From: Flavobacterium psychrophilum
GTDB lineage: Bacteria; Bacteroidota; Bacteroidia; Flavobacteriales; Flavobacteriaceae
DNA: 34,136 nt
NCBI GenBank assembly: GCA_945878515.1
Contig: CAMCTL010000011.1
Location: forward strand, 1 to 34,136
Reading direction: 5' to 3'
Positions 18,069 to 27,399 of the stretch are shown here, in pieces; position 1 is the first letter of the stretch, and the number at the start of each line of letters is the position of its first letter. The notes beneath the pieces were generated by a model that searched no databases, was not told where the DNA came from, and saw only the letters and a list, made by a program, of their open reading frames with translations. Position numbers and translations under genes: made by a program.

Positions 18069-18113
18069 CTAAAATAGGAATTCAAATATTGAACTTTATC
18101 CCGTACTATCCTG
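18069..18113 (-). promoter_or_regulatory. Composite promoter 3 for the GH95 gene
   Basis: Read on the minus strand: CAGGATAGTACGGGATA (18113 to 18097), 20 nt, then TATTTTAG (18076 to 18069), close to TAnnTTTG. Both half-sites are strong. The spacing is identical to that of the plus-strand copies, which argues for a real site. The GH95 start codon is about 64 nt downstream. Confidence 0.78.
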
Positions 18114-18278
18114 TTAATTTTGTTTTACTTTCTTTGAGAATGAAAAATACTTTTAATGTTTTTGCTTCAGTATTTCTTAGAAATTATTTTAAAGCAAAAA
18201 AACATTTTATTACAGCACAAGACCGAATTTGCAATCAATAAAATAGTGTAAAAAATTAAGATTTTATTTTATTGTTTA

Positions 18279-18323
18279 CGTGACAGTACAGGACACAAAG
18301 CCTTGTAAATTGATATATTTTTG
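18279..18323 (+). promoter_or_regulatory. Composite promoter 4 for the kduI-kduD-DUF4861 unit
   Basis: CGTGACAGTACAGGACA (18279-18295), then 20 nt, then TATTTTTG (18316-18323), a perfect TAnnTTTG box. The first half-site is weaker. The kduI ATG lies about 290 nt downstream, an unusually long leader. Confidence 0.75.
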
Positions 18324-18615
18324 AATTAATATGTTTCTTGATAATTGATTCTTAGAAATAGATATTAATTTTTTCAAATTTTGTCGGTTATCGTTTTTTT
18401 TACTATTGTAGCATTAAATTCTGAATATAGTTGTGCAAATAATTACAATGTAAAACAAAAGTAAGATTTGAAAAATGGCGCTTAACAGTATTTAAAAATT
18501 GAGATAGCAAGAACAAAATTTTTTAAGATAGACAAATAAATCTTACGCAATCATTTTTCCAATCAAAGAAAGGATTAATTGAACGTATGTTAAACAAAAA
18601 AATAAATACAAACTA

Positions 18616-19461
18616 ATGAATTCCAATAATTTTGAAACCCGTTACGCATCAAGTCCCGATGCTGTAAAACAATACGATACTACACAATTACGAAAAGAAT
18701 TTTTAATTGAAAATTTATTCGAAGTTGATAAATTGAATTTGGTCTATTCGCATTATGATCGGTTCATAACTGGCGGTGTTATTCCAACTGCTAAAGCTAT
18801 AGCACTAGAAACTATAGACCCTCTAAAAGCAACTTACTTTTTAGAAAGAAGAGAGCTTGGCATTATTAATATTGGAGAAACAGGAAGCGTAACAGTAGAT
18901 GGCACAGAGTATGTTTTACATCACCGAGAAGCATTGTACATAGGTCAAGGGAATAAAAATGTTGTTTTTTCAAGTCAATCAGCAACTAGTCCCGCTAAAT
19001 TTTATTTAAATTCTACACCAGCACACAAAGCATTTCCCATCAAAAAAATAGGAATTACCGATGTTGAAGTCATAGAATTAGGAGCGCCCGAAACAGCCAA
19101 TGCCAGAACTTTACGGAAATATATAGTAAATAGTGTGGTCGATGTTTGTCAATTGCAAATGGGGATGACAACCATCAAACCGGGAAGCAGCTGGAACACG
19201 ATGCCTGCCCACGTGCACGACCGTAGAATGGAAGTATATTTTTATTTTGAGGTTCCTGAAGGGCAAGCAGTTTGTCATTTTATGGGACAATCTCAAGAAA
19301 CCAGACATATTTGGATGCAAAACAATCAAGCAGTTATATCACCACCTTGGTCTATTCATTGTGGTTCAGGAACCAGTAACTACTCATTTATATGGGGAAT
19401 GGCAGGTGAAAATTTAGATTATGGAGATATGGATGTTTGCAAAATAAATGAATTAAAATAA
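18616..19461 (+). CDS. kduI: 5-dehydro-4-deoxy-D-glucuronate isomerase KduI
   Basis: The 281-residue cupin-fold enzyme isomerises 4-deoxy-L-threo-5-hexosulose uronate to 3-deoxy-D-glycero-2,5-hexodiulosonate, the step after an unsaturated uronic acid opens. The zinc ligands H199, H201, E206 (in HVHDRRMEVYFYFE) and H248 (in WSIHCGSG) are all present, each exactly three positions after the E. coli residues. Length matches the family (278 in E. coli). KduD follows 22 bp later. The gene indicates that the lyases and the GH105-type hydrolase of this locus release a 4,5-unsaturated uronate. Confidence 0.96.
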   Translation: MNSNNFETRYASSPDAVKQYDTTQLRKEFLIENLFEVDKLNLVYSHYDRFITGGVIPTAKAIALETIDPLKATYFLERRELGIINIGETGSVTVDGTEYVLHHREALYIGQGNKNVVFSSQSATSPAKFYLNSTPAHKAFPIKKIGITDVEVIELGAPETANARTLRKYIVNSVVDVCQLQMGMTTIKPGSSWNTMPAHVHDRRMEVYFYFEVPEGQAVCHFMGQSQETRHIWMQNNQAVISPPWSIHCGSGTSNYSFIWGMAGENLDYGDMDVCKINELK

Positions 19462-19483
19462 CAACAGATAAAACAAAAAAATT

Positions 19484-20275
19484 ATGTCGATTAACCTATT
19501 TGATTTAACGGGAAAAACAGCACTTATAACAGGCGGAGTTCACGGTCTAGGGATGGCAATGGCCAAAGGTCTTGGAAATGCAGGTGCAAGAATTGTAGTA
19601 AATGATATTTCGCAACAGGCACTGGACAACGCTATTGCAGAATACAAATCGGTCGGGATTGAAGCTTACGGATATCTATTCAATGTATGCGATGAGAAAG
19701 CGGTAATAGCCAGTATCAAACAAATAGAATCCGAAGTGGGACCAATAGATATATTAATCAACAATGCTGGAATCATCAAAAGAACGCCAATTATTGATAT
19801 GGAGGTGGAAGATTTTACAGCGGTAATCACAGTAGATTTAATTAGTCCATTTATCGTGTCTAAAAATATTGCCAAAGGAATGATTCAACGTGGTGGCGGA
19901 AAAATCATTAATATTTGCTCGATGATGAGCGAGCTAGGAAGAGATTCTGTAAGTGCTTATGCGGCTGCAAAAGGAGGTTTGAAAATGCTTACTAAAAATA
20001 TGGCTACTGAATGGGCCAAGTTTAATATTCAAACTAATGGTATTGGTCCTGGTTATTTTGCAACAAGTCAAACTGCTCCAATCAGAGTTGACGGTCATCC
20101 ATTCAATGAATTTATCATCAGTAGAACGCCAGCTGCTCGTTGGGGCGATCCTGATGATTTGCAAGGTGCTGCTATATTTTTATCATCAAAAGCTAGTGAT
20201 TTTGTAAATGGTCACATTCTGTATGTTGACGGAGGAATCTTGGCTACAATAGGAAAACCATCAAATGAGGACTAG
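19484..20275 (+). CDS. kduD: 2-dehydro-3-deoxy-D-gluconate 5-dehydrogenase KduD
   Basis: This 263-residue classical short-chain dehydrogenase has the nucleotide-binding motif TGGVHGLGMAMA (near 16-27), NNAG (near 92) and catalytic SAYAAAKGG (Y159, K163). It would reduce the KduI product to 2-keto-3-deoxy-D-gluconate using NAD(P)H. The next genes of that route (KDG kinase and KDPG aldolase) are not in the window and must be elsewhere. Its last 11 bases overlap the start of the DUF4861 gene, indicating translational coupling. Confidence 0.93.
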   Translation: MSINLFDLTGKTALITGGVHGLGMAMAKGLGNAGARIVVNDISQQALDNAIAEYKSVGIEAYGYLFNVCDEKAVIASIKQIESEVGPIDILINNAGIIKRTPIIDMEVEDFTAVITVDLISPFIVSKNIAKGMIQRGGGKIINICSMMSELGRDSVSAYAAAKGGLKMLTKNMATEWAKFNIQTNGIGPGYFATSQTAPIRVDGHPFNEFIISRTPAARWGDPDDLQGAAIFLSSKASDFVNGHILYVDGGILATIGKPSNED

Positions 20276-21458
20276 CTTGAATAACAAACTTTCATATTCG
20301 CTATTGGCAAGTTTTTGCCTAACATTAAGTTCGGCACAAGTCAAATCGACTCATGCTGTAACGGTTAAGAATACTCTACATATTAACAGATCGTTTGAAA
20401 CTGTTGAAATAAATAAAGCCAATTTAACTTTAAAAGCTGGTGAAGATTTTTCTAATCTATTGGTGCAGGATAAGAAAACTAAAGCCATTCTGGTTTCTCA
20501 ATTTGTAGATACAAATCAAGATGGCGAAGTTGATCAATTACTATTTCAACCTGAAATAAGTGCCAAATCAAAAAAGCAGTTTCTATTGGTTGTTGGAGAC
20601 AAAAGTAGTAAGCCGGCAACCATTGACTATTGTTATTCTAGATTTGTTCCAGAAAGAACGGATGATTATGCTTGGGAGAATAACATGGTCGCCTTTAGAA
20701 CCTACGGGCCAACTGCTCAAAAAATGATTGAAGAATCTATAAAAGGTGGCACACTTTCAAGTGGTATAGATGCTTGGTCAAAAAGAGTAGATTATCCTAT
20801 AATTAACAAATGGTATGGTAAAGCAATAAAAGAAATAGGAGCCTACCATAAGGATACAGGTGAAGGTCTAGATAATTTTCACGTTGGCGTTAGTAGAGGA
20901 GTAGGAGGTATTGCGGTTAAAAAGGACGGAAAATATTATGTGTCTAGAAATTTTACCAATTGGAAAACAATAACTACTGGCCCTATCAGAACCAGTTTTG
21001 TTTTAGAGTATGCAAATTGGAATGCCAATGGACAAATCATTTCAGAAAAGAAATACATTTCATTAGATTATGGAAGCAACTTATCTAAATTCGAAATAGA
21101 AATTTCAGGCACTACTTCAATAAATGCTGGGATTACGTTGCACGAAAAAAAAGGGGTAAGTTACAAAAATATAGAGTCAGGGTGGATTTCATATTGGGAA
21201 CCACTTGATGATTCAGAATTAGGAACGGGTCTTTTTGTTCCTAATAAAAACTTGACATCCGCAGATCTGTATGAAACAGATTTAAAAGATGAAAGTAATT
21301 TTTATGCTGAAATTAAAGTTCAAAATAAAAAAGCTATTTATTATGCTGGTTTTGGATGGAAAAAATCGGGCCAATTTGAAACAAAAGAATCTTGGGAAAG
21401 CTATTTGAATGCGTTCGCTTTAAAAACAAATAATCCACTAATTATTTCTTTGAAATAG
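20265..21458 (+). CDS. Secreted DUF4861-family protein, function unknown
   Basis: The 397-residue protein has a signal peptide (about 1-25, cut near SSAQ) and then a single globular, beta-rich domain of the DUF4861 family. Visible conserved stretches include FVDTNQDGEVDQLLFQPEI (near 80-98, with a DxNxDGxxD calcium-loop-like pattern), WENNMVAFRTYGP, and DNFHVGVSRGVGG. The family is recurrent in uronate-related PULs of Bacteroidota, often next to kduI/kduD or GH88/GH105 genes, but I know of no firm activity for it. By place it acts in the periplasm on an unsaturated or modified uronate oligosaccharide, for example as an epimerase, hydrolase or lyase; this is inference. The start overlaps kduD. 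Confidence 0.8.
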   Translation: MRTSLNNKLSYSLLASFCLTLSSAQVKSTHAVTVKNTLHINRSFETVEINKANLTLKAGEDFSNLLVQDKKTKAILVSQFVDTNQDGEVDQLLFQPEISAKSKKQFLLVVGDKSSKPATIDYCYSRFVPERTDDYAWENNMVAFRTYGPTAQKMIEESIKGGTLSSGIDAWSKRVDYPIINKWYGKAIKEIGAYHKDTGEGLDNFHVGVSRGVGGIAVKKDGKYYVSRNFTNWKTITTGPIRTSFVLEYANWNANGQIISEKKYISLDYGSNLSKFEIEISGTTSINAGITLHEKKGVSYKNIESGWISYWEPLDDSELGTGLFVPNKNLTSADLYETDLKDESNFYAEIKVQNKKAIYYAGFGWKKSGQFETKESWESYLNAFALKTNNPLIISLK

Positions 21459-21790
21459 ATTTATTCAACAGTTTAATTCTCATTTTAAGGCAGACATTTT
21501 TAGTCAAATATCATTTTCATTAAAAAAAACAACTGCTATTAGCAGATTGACAAGAATACTTTTGGACATTTTATTTGAATTAAAGTAAATATCAGTCAAT
21601 ATTATTATTTAATTCGTCTTGTCATTTTTATTAATATTCAATCAAATTTTTATATAAAATGTTATTTTTATAATACTAAAATGAAATATTAGTAAATACG
21701 CAGACCATTACGCTATTTTTTTTTGACAATAAAAAAAAGCATTGTTAACAGGATGGAACAGGATACAGAATATTTAGCTAAATTATACAC
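21459..21790. other. Intergenic region upstream of susC
   Basis: These 332 AT-rich bases hold no gene. CTGCT-ATT-AGCAG (around 21533-21545) is a short hairpin without a T-run. The composite promoter of susC begins at 21749 and runs to 21793. No clear terminator for the DUF4861 gene is seen. Confidence 0.6.
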
Positions 21791-21793
21791 TTG
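21749..21793 (+). promoter_or_regulatory. Composite promoter 5 for susC-susD-FAS1
   Basis: CAGGATGGAACAGGATA (21749-21765) has two perfect CAGGAT half-sites. It is followed by 20 nt and TACACTTG (21786-21793), a -7 box with one mismatch. Transcription should start near 21800, so any start codon before that cannot be used. Confidence 0.8.
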
Positions 21794-21796
21794 TAT

Positions 21797-24700
21797 ATGT
21801 TTAGTATCAATTCAACTTTACTAACTAATTATAAACCAATAAAAACTAATCATATGTTAAAACAAAAGATGACACCAAAATTTAAAAGACAAGGCGCTAT
21901 TCCTGCAATAGTGATAATTCTGCTACTGTTTTTTTCCAGTTTTTCGACTAGTTTATTAGCCCAAGAACGCATAACAGGTGTAGTGAAGGATGTTAATGGA
22001 GCAGCTATACCAGGAGTGAATGTGGCTCAGAAAGGAACAGTAAAGGGAACGGTTACTGATTTTGATGGAAACTATTCTTTAAAATTAGTACCAGGACAAA
22101 AAAAATTGGTATTTTCATTTATCGGTTTTAAAACTCAAGAAATTTCTATTGGTACTAAAACTGTTGTTAATGCAACCTTAGAAGAAAATGCTCAAAGTTT
22201 AGATGAAGTTGTTGTTATTGGGTATACTGCTGTTAGTCGAGAAAAGGTATTAGGATCATTAGGCACTGTAAAAGCAGAATCCATAGAACAAGCCACACCA
22301 GTAAATGCGTTAGAAGGTATTCAAGGGAAGGTTTCAGGTGTTCAAATCTTAACAAATGGAGGTCCAGGTGAGGGTTTCGATATTCGTATTCGTGGTATAT
22401 CTACGTTTGAAGCTGGTAACAATCCATTATATGTAGTCGATGGGCAGCAATTACAAGATATAGATAATCTAAATCCAGACGACATAGAATCGTTCGAGGT
22501 AATTAAAGACGGCGCTACTGGAGCTATTTACGGAACTAATGGTGCCAACGGGGTTGTTTTAATAACTACTAAAAAAGGAAAATCTGGAGAACTAAAAGTT
22601 AATGCTAGTTCCATTTCAGGATTTAGTCAACTTGTTGGCGATATCAGGGTTGCTAATACACGTCAACGCGTTTTGTATGAGAAATTGAAAGCAGCAAATG
22701 GTATCCTTACAGGTATAGAAGCGGACACTTTAGGTATTATGCGAAACAATTCTTTCGATTTACAAAAGTTGATTACCAGACCCGCCGTTAGACAACAAAC
22801 CAATGTTGCCATGTTAGGAGGTAACGATAAAATAAAATTGTATTGGAATAATGGTTTTCTTAGCGAGCAAGGAATTGTAATGAATAGTGATTTCAGAAGA
22901 CTAACTTCAAATATTAAATTAGACATAAATCTATCTAAAAATTTTACTATTGGTACGAGAGCAAATTTAACTTTTGATCAGAAAAATGGATTAGATGAAG
23001 CCCAAGTGTTTCAACAACTAGTTGAGCGTATTCCTTATTATCCTGTCTTTGAACCAGACGGAAGCTATGCGCAAGAGTTTGGTGGAAGGCAAAACCCATT
23101 AGCCGAGACGCTAGCCACCAGAATGAGCAGAAATTATAGAGCTCAGATATTTAATTATGCACAATTACAAATTTTACCAAAGCTAACTTTTAAAGCAACC
23201 TTGGGTGTTAATTATGGTTTTAGTAAATTTAATCAATTTAACCCTCTTATAACGTTGAGCCCTGCAACTCCTATTGCAACTGGACAAGAACGATTTACTA
23301 ATAACTATGATTTGCAACAAGAAAACTTCATAAATTATAAAAACAAATGGGGTCAACATAGCTTTGGTTCCTTTGCAGGGATGCAAACACAAGTATTTTC
23401 TAGGGAAAGATTTGACATAAGAGCAAATTTTAATAATGAGTATGTTCAAACTTTCAATAATACAGATCCATTAAATATAGTTATTTTAAACGGTACAGAC
23501 AATTCTGGAAATTCTATGTATTCATTATTTGGTGGTTTTAATTACGATTATAAAAGCAAATATTTAATTTCTGGTACCTTCCGTCGTGATGGTTCCTCAA
23601 GATTTGGTGAAGATAATAAATACGGTAGTTTCCCTTCTTTAAGTTTGGGTTGGAAAGTTAATAAGGAATCATTTTTGAATAAAATAAAAACCATTAATAA
23701 CTTGACACTTAGAGCTAGTTATGGTATAGTAGGCAACCAGCGCGTGGGTGATTATGAATTTATAAGTGCTTTCGAGCCTGGCTTTAATTATAATGGTCTT
23801 GCCGGTATTGCTCAAACCAGATTGGGCAATAATGAATTAAGATGGGAACAAACAGCTTCTACTAATTTCGGGTTAGATTTAGGAATGTTTAAAAACAGAT
23901 TAACTTTAAATGTGGACGTATGGCAAAAGGCGACTATTGCTCTTCTTGGAAGAGTACAATTGCCTGAAGAAACTGGCTTTAATAGCATTCGTAAAAATGT
24001 AGGCGGTATCGACAATAGAGGTATTGATTTTACTATTAGTGGAACCATACTGAAAAGCAAGAAATTTATATGGAAAAGTAGTTTAAATATTTCATATCAG
24101 GAAAATGAAGTAACCAAATTGGATAGTGGAGCCCCTTTTGATAATGGAAATTATAGAATTGAGGAAGGGCAGCCTGTAGGAAATATTTTTGGTTATAAGA
24201 ACTTGGGAATATATCAATACAAGGAATCCAATGCTTATACTCCAGATGGTATCAGGTTGACCCCTAATTTTGCTAACGGTACTTTTACAAACTATTCATT
24301 AAATGGTGCAGAGTACACCGGTGTCGTTAGAAAAATGCAGGTTGGAAATGCTGTTTTAGAAGGTGGTGATATTATTTGGGAAGATCTTACAGGTGATTTT
24401 AATATTACAGCAGATGACAGACAAATTATTGGTAACGGTTTAGCAAAATATTTTGGCGGTTTGTCTAATGATTTTAAATATGATAATTTTAGCTTCGCAT
24501 TCCTTTTTGATTATAGTTTCGGTCAAGATTTATACAGAAGATGGGATGAAGCTAGAAACGACTTAAATTCGAATAACGAAACACCAGGTCCAGACCGTAT
24601 AGATGGTGCTTGGCGCAATGAAGGCGATATTACAGTATTTCCAAGATTGGAAAGGGTGACTCAAAATAGAAATAGACCTAATAGCTATTTTGTTACCCCC

Positions 24701-24949
24701 GGCGATTATATTAAGTTACGTTATGTAAGATTAGATTATAACCTACATAAAGATTTATTCAAGGGTATCAAAGGTGTAAGTTCGATATCTTTAAATTTAG
24801 CAGTAAATAATGTATTAACTTGGACTCACTACCTAGGATGGAATCCTGAATTGGGTAACAGAGGCAATGCTTTAAACCCCGGAGCCGATGATCTTAGATA
24901 TCCTAACGACCGTGAACTAATTATTGGGTTAAAAGTTCAATTAAATTAA
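21797..24949 (+). CDS. susC: SusC-like TonB-dependent outer-membrane transporter
   Basis: This is the outer-membrane porin that imports oligosaccharides using TonB energy. After the signal peptide (ending near LLAQE) comes a carboxypeptidase-D regulatory-like domain (ITGVVKDVNGAAIPGVNV to KTQEISIG). Then follow the TonB-box-like LDEVVVIGYTA, a plug with the SusC-type FDIRIRGISTFEAGNNPLYVVDG, and a long beta-barrel ending ELIIGLKVQLN. The frame is open from a TTG at 21791, but that lies in the -7 box. Candidate ATGs are 21797, 21854 and 21869; MLKQKMTPKFKRQ at 21854 gives a normal signal peptide and may be the true start, leaving a leader of about 55 nt. SusD follows 20 bp after the stop. Confidence 0.95.
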   Translation: MFSINSTLLTNYKPIKTNHMLKQKMTPKFKRQGAIPAIVIILLLFFSSFSTSLLAQERITGVVKDVNGAAIPGVNVAQKGTVKGTVTDFDGNYSLKLVPGQKKLVFSFIGFKTQEISIGTKTVVNATLEENAQSLDEVVVIGYTAVSREKVLGSLGTVKAESIEQATPVNALEGIQGKVSGVQILTNGGPGEGFDIRIRGISTFEAGNNPLYVVDGQQLQDIDNLNPDDIESFEVIKDGATGAIYGTNGANGVVLITTKKGKSGELKVNASSISGFSQLVGDIRVANTRQRVLYEKLKAANGILTGIEADTLGIMRNNSFDLQKLITRPAVRQQTNVAMLGGNDKIKLYWNNGFLSEQGIVMNSDFRRLTSNIKLDINLSKNFTIGTRANLTFDQKNGLDEAQVFQQLVERIPYYPVFEPDGSYAQEFGGRQNPLAETLATRMSRNYRAQIFNYAQLQILPKLTFKATLGVNYGFSKFNQFNPLITLSPATPIATGQERFTNNYDLQQENFINYKNKWGQHSFGSFAGMQTQVFSRERFDIRANFNNEYVQTFNNTDPLNIVILNGTDNSGNSMYSLFGGFNYDYKSKYLISGTFRRDGSSRFGEDNKYGSFPSLSLGWKVNKESFLNKIKTINNLTLRASYGIVGNQRVGDYEFISAFEPGFNYNGLAGIAQTRLGNNELRWEQTASTNFGLDLGMFKNRLTLNVDVWQKATIALLGRVQLPEETGFNSIRKNVGGIDNRGIDFTISGTILKSKKFIWKSSLNISYQENEVTKLDSGAPFDNGNYRIEEGQPVGNIFGYKNLGIYQYKESNAYTPDGIRLTPNFANGTFTNYSLNGAEYTGVVRKMQVGNAVLEGGDIIWEDLTGDFNITADDRQIIGNGLAKYFGGLSNDFKYDNFSFAFLFDYSFGQDLYRRWDEARNDLNSNNETPGPDRIDGAWRNEGDITVFPRLERVTQNRNRPNSYFVTPGDYIKLRYVRLDYNLHKDLFKGIKGVSSISLNLAVNNVLTWTHYLGWNPELGNRGNALNPGADDLRYPNDRELIIGLKVQLN

Positions 24950-24969
24950 AAACTAAAATAAAGAAAAAC

Positions 24970-26514
24970 ATGAAACAACATAGAAACAAATCTAAGTTCA
25001 AGATAGCCTTTTTACTGCTTGCAGTATTTGGTTTAAGTGTATCTTGTGATAGTATATTAGATGAGCAACCAATTAGCGAAATAGGTCCAAATAAATTTTG
25101 GAAAAACAATTCAGATGCTTTAGCAGGGGTTGTTGGAATGTATGATGGTATGCAGGCAACTTACAGACTAAACTATCATTTATGGGGCGAATTTAGGAGT
25201 GACAACTTTAAGGCTGGTTCAGCTGGGGCATCATTGGATAGACTAGAATTGGTTAGACAAAATATTACAGAAGGCAATGGAGCTGTAAGATGGGATGATT
25301 TGTATGCATTAATAAACAGATCAAATCAAGCCATTAAGTACATACCAACCATAACGGCTTACAATAAGAGTTTGTTGGCCGAAGCTCATGCTGTTCGAGC
25401 ATTTTCTTATTTTCAAGCTATAAAAGTTTGGGGCACAGTTCCATTATATACTCTGCCAACTGAATCTCTTACGGACATAAAAAGACCACGTACCGCCGGT
25501 GCAACTATTTTAACAGATGTGATAATACCAGACATGTTAAAAGCAGAAGAATTGATGTTTACCAACTCCAGTAATTTTAGATTTTCTAAAGCTAGTGTAT
25601 ATTGTTTACAAGCCGAAGTCTATATGTGGATCAAAGACTATCCTAAAGCCAAAGCAGCTATTGAAAATTTGATTGCCCTAAGAACACATAGTTTAGTAAC
25701 CACAGTGCAGGCTTGGGAAGATTTATTTTATAATACGCCAATTAACCCGCTTAATCCAACTTTTAGAGGTAAAATTCAAACGGGTACAGAACTTATTTTT
25801 TCTATTCGTTTCGATTTAGCTGAATCAGCAGTAGGAGCATTTAGTTATAATAGATCTGGTGTTAGTTCAATGTTTTTTACAGGGATTCCAGCGTTTTATC
25901 TTTCAAGTTCTCTTCAATCTAAATGGATAGAAAGGTTTCCTACCGATAAGACGGCATGGGAAGAAAAGTATCCTGGTGTCCAGCCTGCTGGTCTTTCATC
26001 AACAGGCGCACCAGTTTTTGGTGACTGGCGTTATTTTTTATCTCGTGAAGGAGGTTTCGCAAACACTACAGGAAATGTTCAATGCGCTAAATATAATAAG
26101 TCGGCTATTCCTGGAGCTTTTGATGATACCGATATTGTAATATACCGCTATGCTGATATGATTTTGCTTTTGGCAGAAGCCGAAAACCAAATAAATGCAG
26201 ATGGCACCGCAGCATTGGCTCGTGTAAATCAAATAAGAACAGCTAGAAAATTACCATTGGCAACATTAGCTGAGTTTGGTGCTACAAAAGAGGAACGAGA
26301 GAATTATATTTTAGATGAAAGACAATTTGAGCTTTTTGGAGAAGGTAAAAGATGGTGGGATTTAAGAAGAACAAACAAAGCCTTAGAAGTTTTAAATCCA
26401 ATTCTTCAAACTGCAGGTCTTCCACTTTTGACTCAAGACAGATTATTGTTTCCTATATATTTTGTACACTTAATAGAAAATCCAAATTTATTACCACAAA
26501 ACGCTGGTTATTAA
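24970..26514 (+). CDS. susD: SusD-like surface glycan-binding lipoprotein
   Basis: The 514-residue protein has a lipoprotein signal ending in GLSVSC (Cys near residue 19), which places it on the outer surface as the lid of the SusC porin. SusD/RagB features: DSILDEQP at the mature N-terminus, helical TPR-like repeats (AEAHAVRAFSYFQAIKVWG near 137; KASVYCLQAEVYMWIKDY near 210), and the C-terminal FELFGEGKRWWDLRRTNKA (near 455), typical of the family. It is co-transcribed with susC and the fasciclin-like gene. Glycan specificity cannot be read from sequence. Confidence 0.95.
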   Translation: MKQHRNKSKFKIAFLLLAVFGLSVSCDSILDEQPISEIGPNKFWKNNSDALAGVVGMYDGMQATYRLNYHLWGEFRSDNFKAGSAGASLDRLELVRQNITEGNGAVRWDDLYALINRSNQAIKYIPTITAYNKSLLAEAHAVRAFSYFQAIKVWGTVPLYTLPTESLTDIKRPRTAGATILTDVIIPDMLKAEELMFTNSSNFRFSKASVYCLQAEVYMWIKDYPKAKAAIENLIALRTHSLVTTVQAWEDLFYNTPINPLNPTFRGKIQTGTELIFSIRFDLAESAVGAFSYNRSGVSSMFFTGIPAFYLSSSLQSKWIERFPTDKTAWEEKYPGVQPAGLSSTGAPVFGDWRYFLSREGGFANTTGNVQCAKYNKSAIPGAFDDTDIVIYRYADMILLLAEAENQINADGTAALARVNQIRTARKLPLATLAEFGATKEERENYILDERQFELFGEGKRWWDLRRTNKALEVLNPILQTAGLPLLTQDRLLFPIYFVHLIENPNLLPQNAGY

Positions 26515-26530
26515 TATAAAAAATAAAATT

Positions 26531-27244
26531 ATGAAAATAAAATCTTTAAAATTTGTCGGGGTTATTTCGATGCTATTTTTACTATCAGGCTGCGACCTTC
26601 CGCTTCAAGAAGAATTCGACTTTAAGCCGGAAGTTGATATTAACAACCCCTTTGAAAACATAACCGCTTGGGAATGGATACAAACTAGATCAAGTAAATC
26701 TCCACAAGCCCCTTATAGTCCTGTAGAGTTTGATTATTTTAAAGCAGCGATTATAAAAGCAGATATGATAGAAGAGTATAACCAAGTAGCAACTAAAGAT
26801 AGAACCTTTTTATTATTAAATAATAACGCCTTTTTAGGAGCAGGTGATGTTATCAATATAATTACTGGTTCTGCAGCTGCGATTCCAGCAGGTGAAACAG
26901 CTGAACAAACGATGGATAAAGTTGATACTCCTGCAGAGCTAGCAAAGCTTAAAGCCGTATTGCGCTACCACATAGTTACAACCTATATTCTTCAAGTGCC
27001 AACCTTGTTTACAGTAAATGTTGATTATATATTCCAAACATTAATACCAGATGTGGATGGTGAGATTGCTTTTAGGCGTACAGTCAGTGCTAGTGTACTA
27101 TGGGCCATTACCGTAAACAGCCCAACCGCGCCCTTGCCAGCAACAGCAATAGCTGAACCGGAAGTTGTTATAAACCATAATTATCAATTTAAAAATGGTG
27201 TTGGTCACGTTATTGCTGACCCAGTAAGAAACAAACCCTATTAA
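26531..27244 (+). CDS. Fasciclin-like (FAS1) outer-membrane lipoprotein, probable glycan-binding protein
   Basis: The 237-residue protein has a lipoprotein signal (MLFLLSGC, Cys near residue 21). The rest fits one FAS1 domain: an opening helix region (TAWEWIQ ... FDYFKAAIIKADM), the mid motif FLLLNNNAFLG, the H-box-like LKAVLRYHIVTTYI, and the closing NYQFKNGVGHVIADPV. Its position right after susD (16 bp) is that of a SusE-type accessory surface glycan-binding protein. FAS1 domains are adhesion modules, so a glycan- or cell-contact role is plausible. Function is inferred from place. A strong terminator follows. Confidence 0.78.
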   Translation: MKIKSLKFVGVISMLFLLSGCDLPLQEEFDFKPEVDINNPFENITAWEWIQTRSSKSPQAPYSPVEFDYFKAAIIKADMIEEYNQVATKDRTFLLLNNNAFLGAGDVINIITGSAAAIPAGETAEQTMDKVDTPAELAKLKAVLRYHIVTTYILQVPTLFTVNVDYIFQTLIPDVDGEIAFRRTVSASVLWAITVNSPTAPLPATAIAEPEVVINHNYQFKNGVGHVIADPVRNKPY

Positions 27245-27300
27245 GGAATTATTTATTTGTGATTTCTTATAAATTTTAGTTTTGAATAAATTTATTTATG

Positions 27301-27346
27301 AAACTCCTATTGTTTTACTTTTACGATGGGAGTTTTATTTTTTTTA
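27301..27346 (+). terminator. Rho-independent terminator after the susCD-FAS1 unit
   Basis: AAACTCCTAT (27301-27310) pairs with ATGGGAGTTT (27326-27335) over 10 bp with one G-T pair. A T-run follows (about 27338-27345). It separates the transport unit from the sulfatase unit. Confidence 0.82.
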
Positions 27347-27399
27347 GGGTCGTGACTATATTGCCATTTTAAAGTAAATTAAGATTTTATATTTTTTTT

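Larger units (their letters stand above)
18006..18615. other. Divergent intergenic region with two composite promoters
   Basis: These 610 bases separate GH95 (minus) from kduI (plus) and contain no convincing gene. They hold one composite promoter on each strand (18069-18113 minus; 18279-18323 plus). The stretch from about 18330 to 18615 is a long AT-rich predicted leader of kduI, with no clear riboswitch or hairpin that I can identify. Confidence 0.7.

Noticed and set aside
21791..21853. TTG at 21791 as the start of susC
   Set aside because: It lies within the predicted -7 box, upstream of any transcript start, and would place 21 extra residues before a normal signal peptide.
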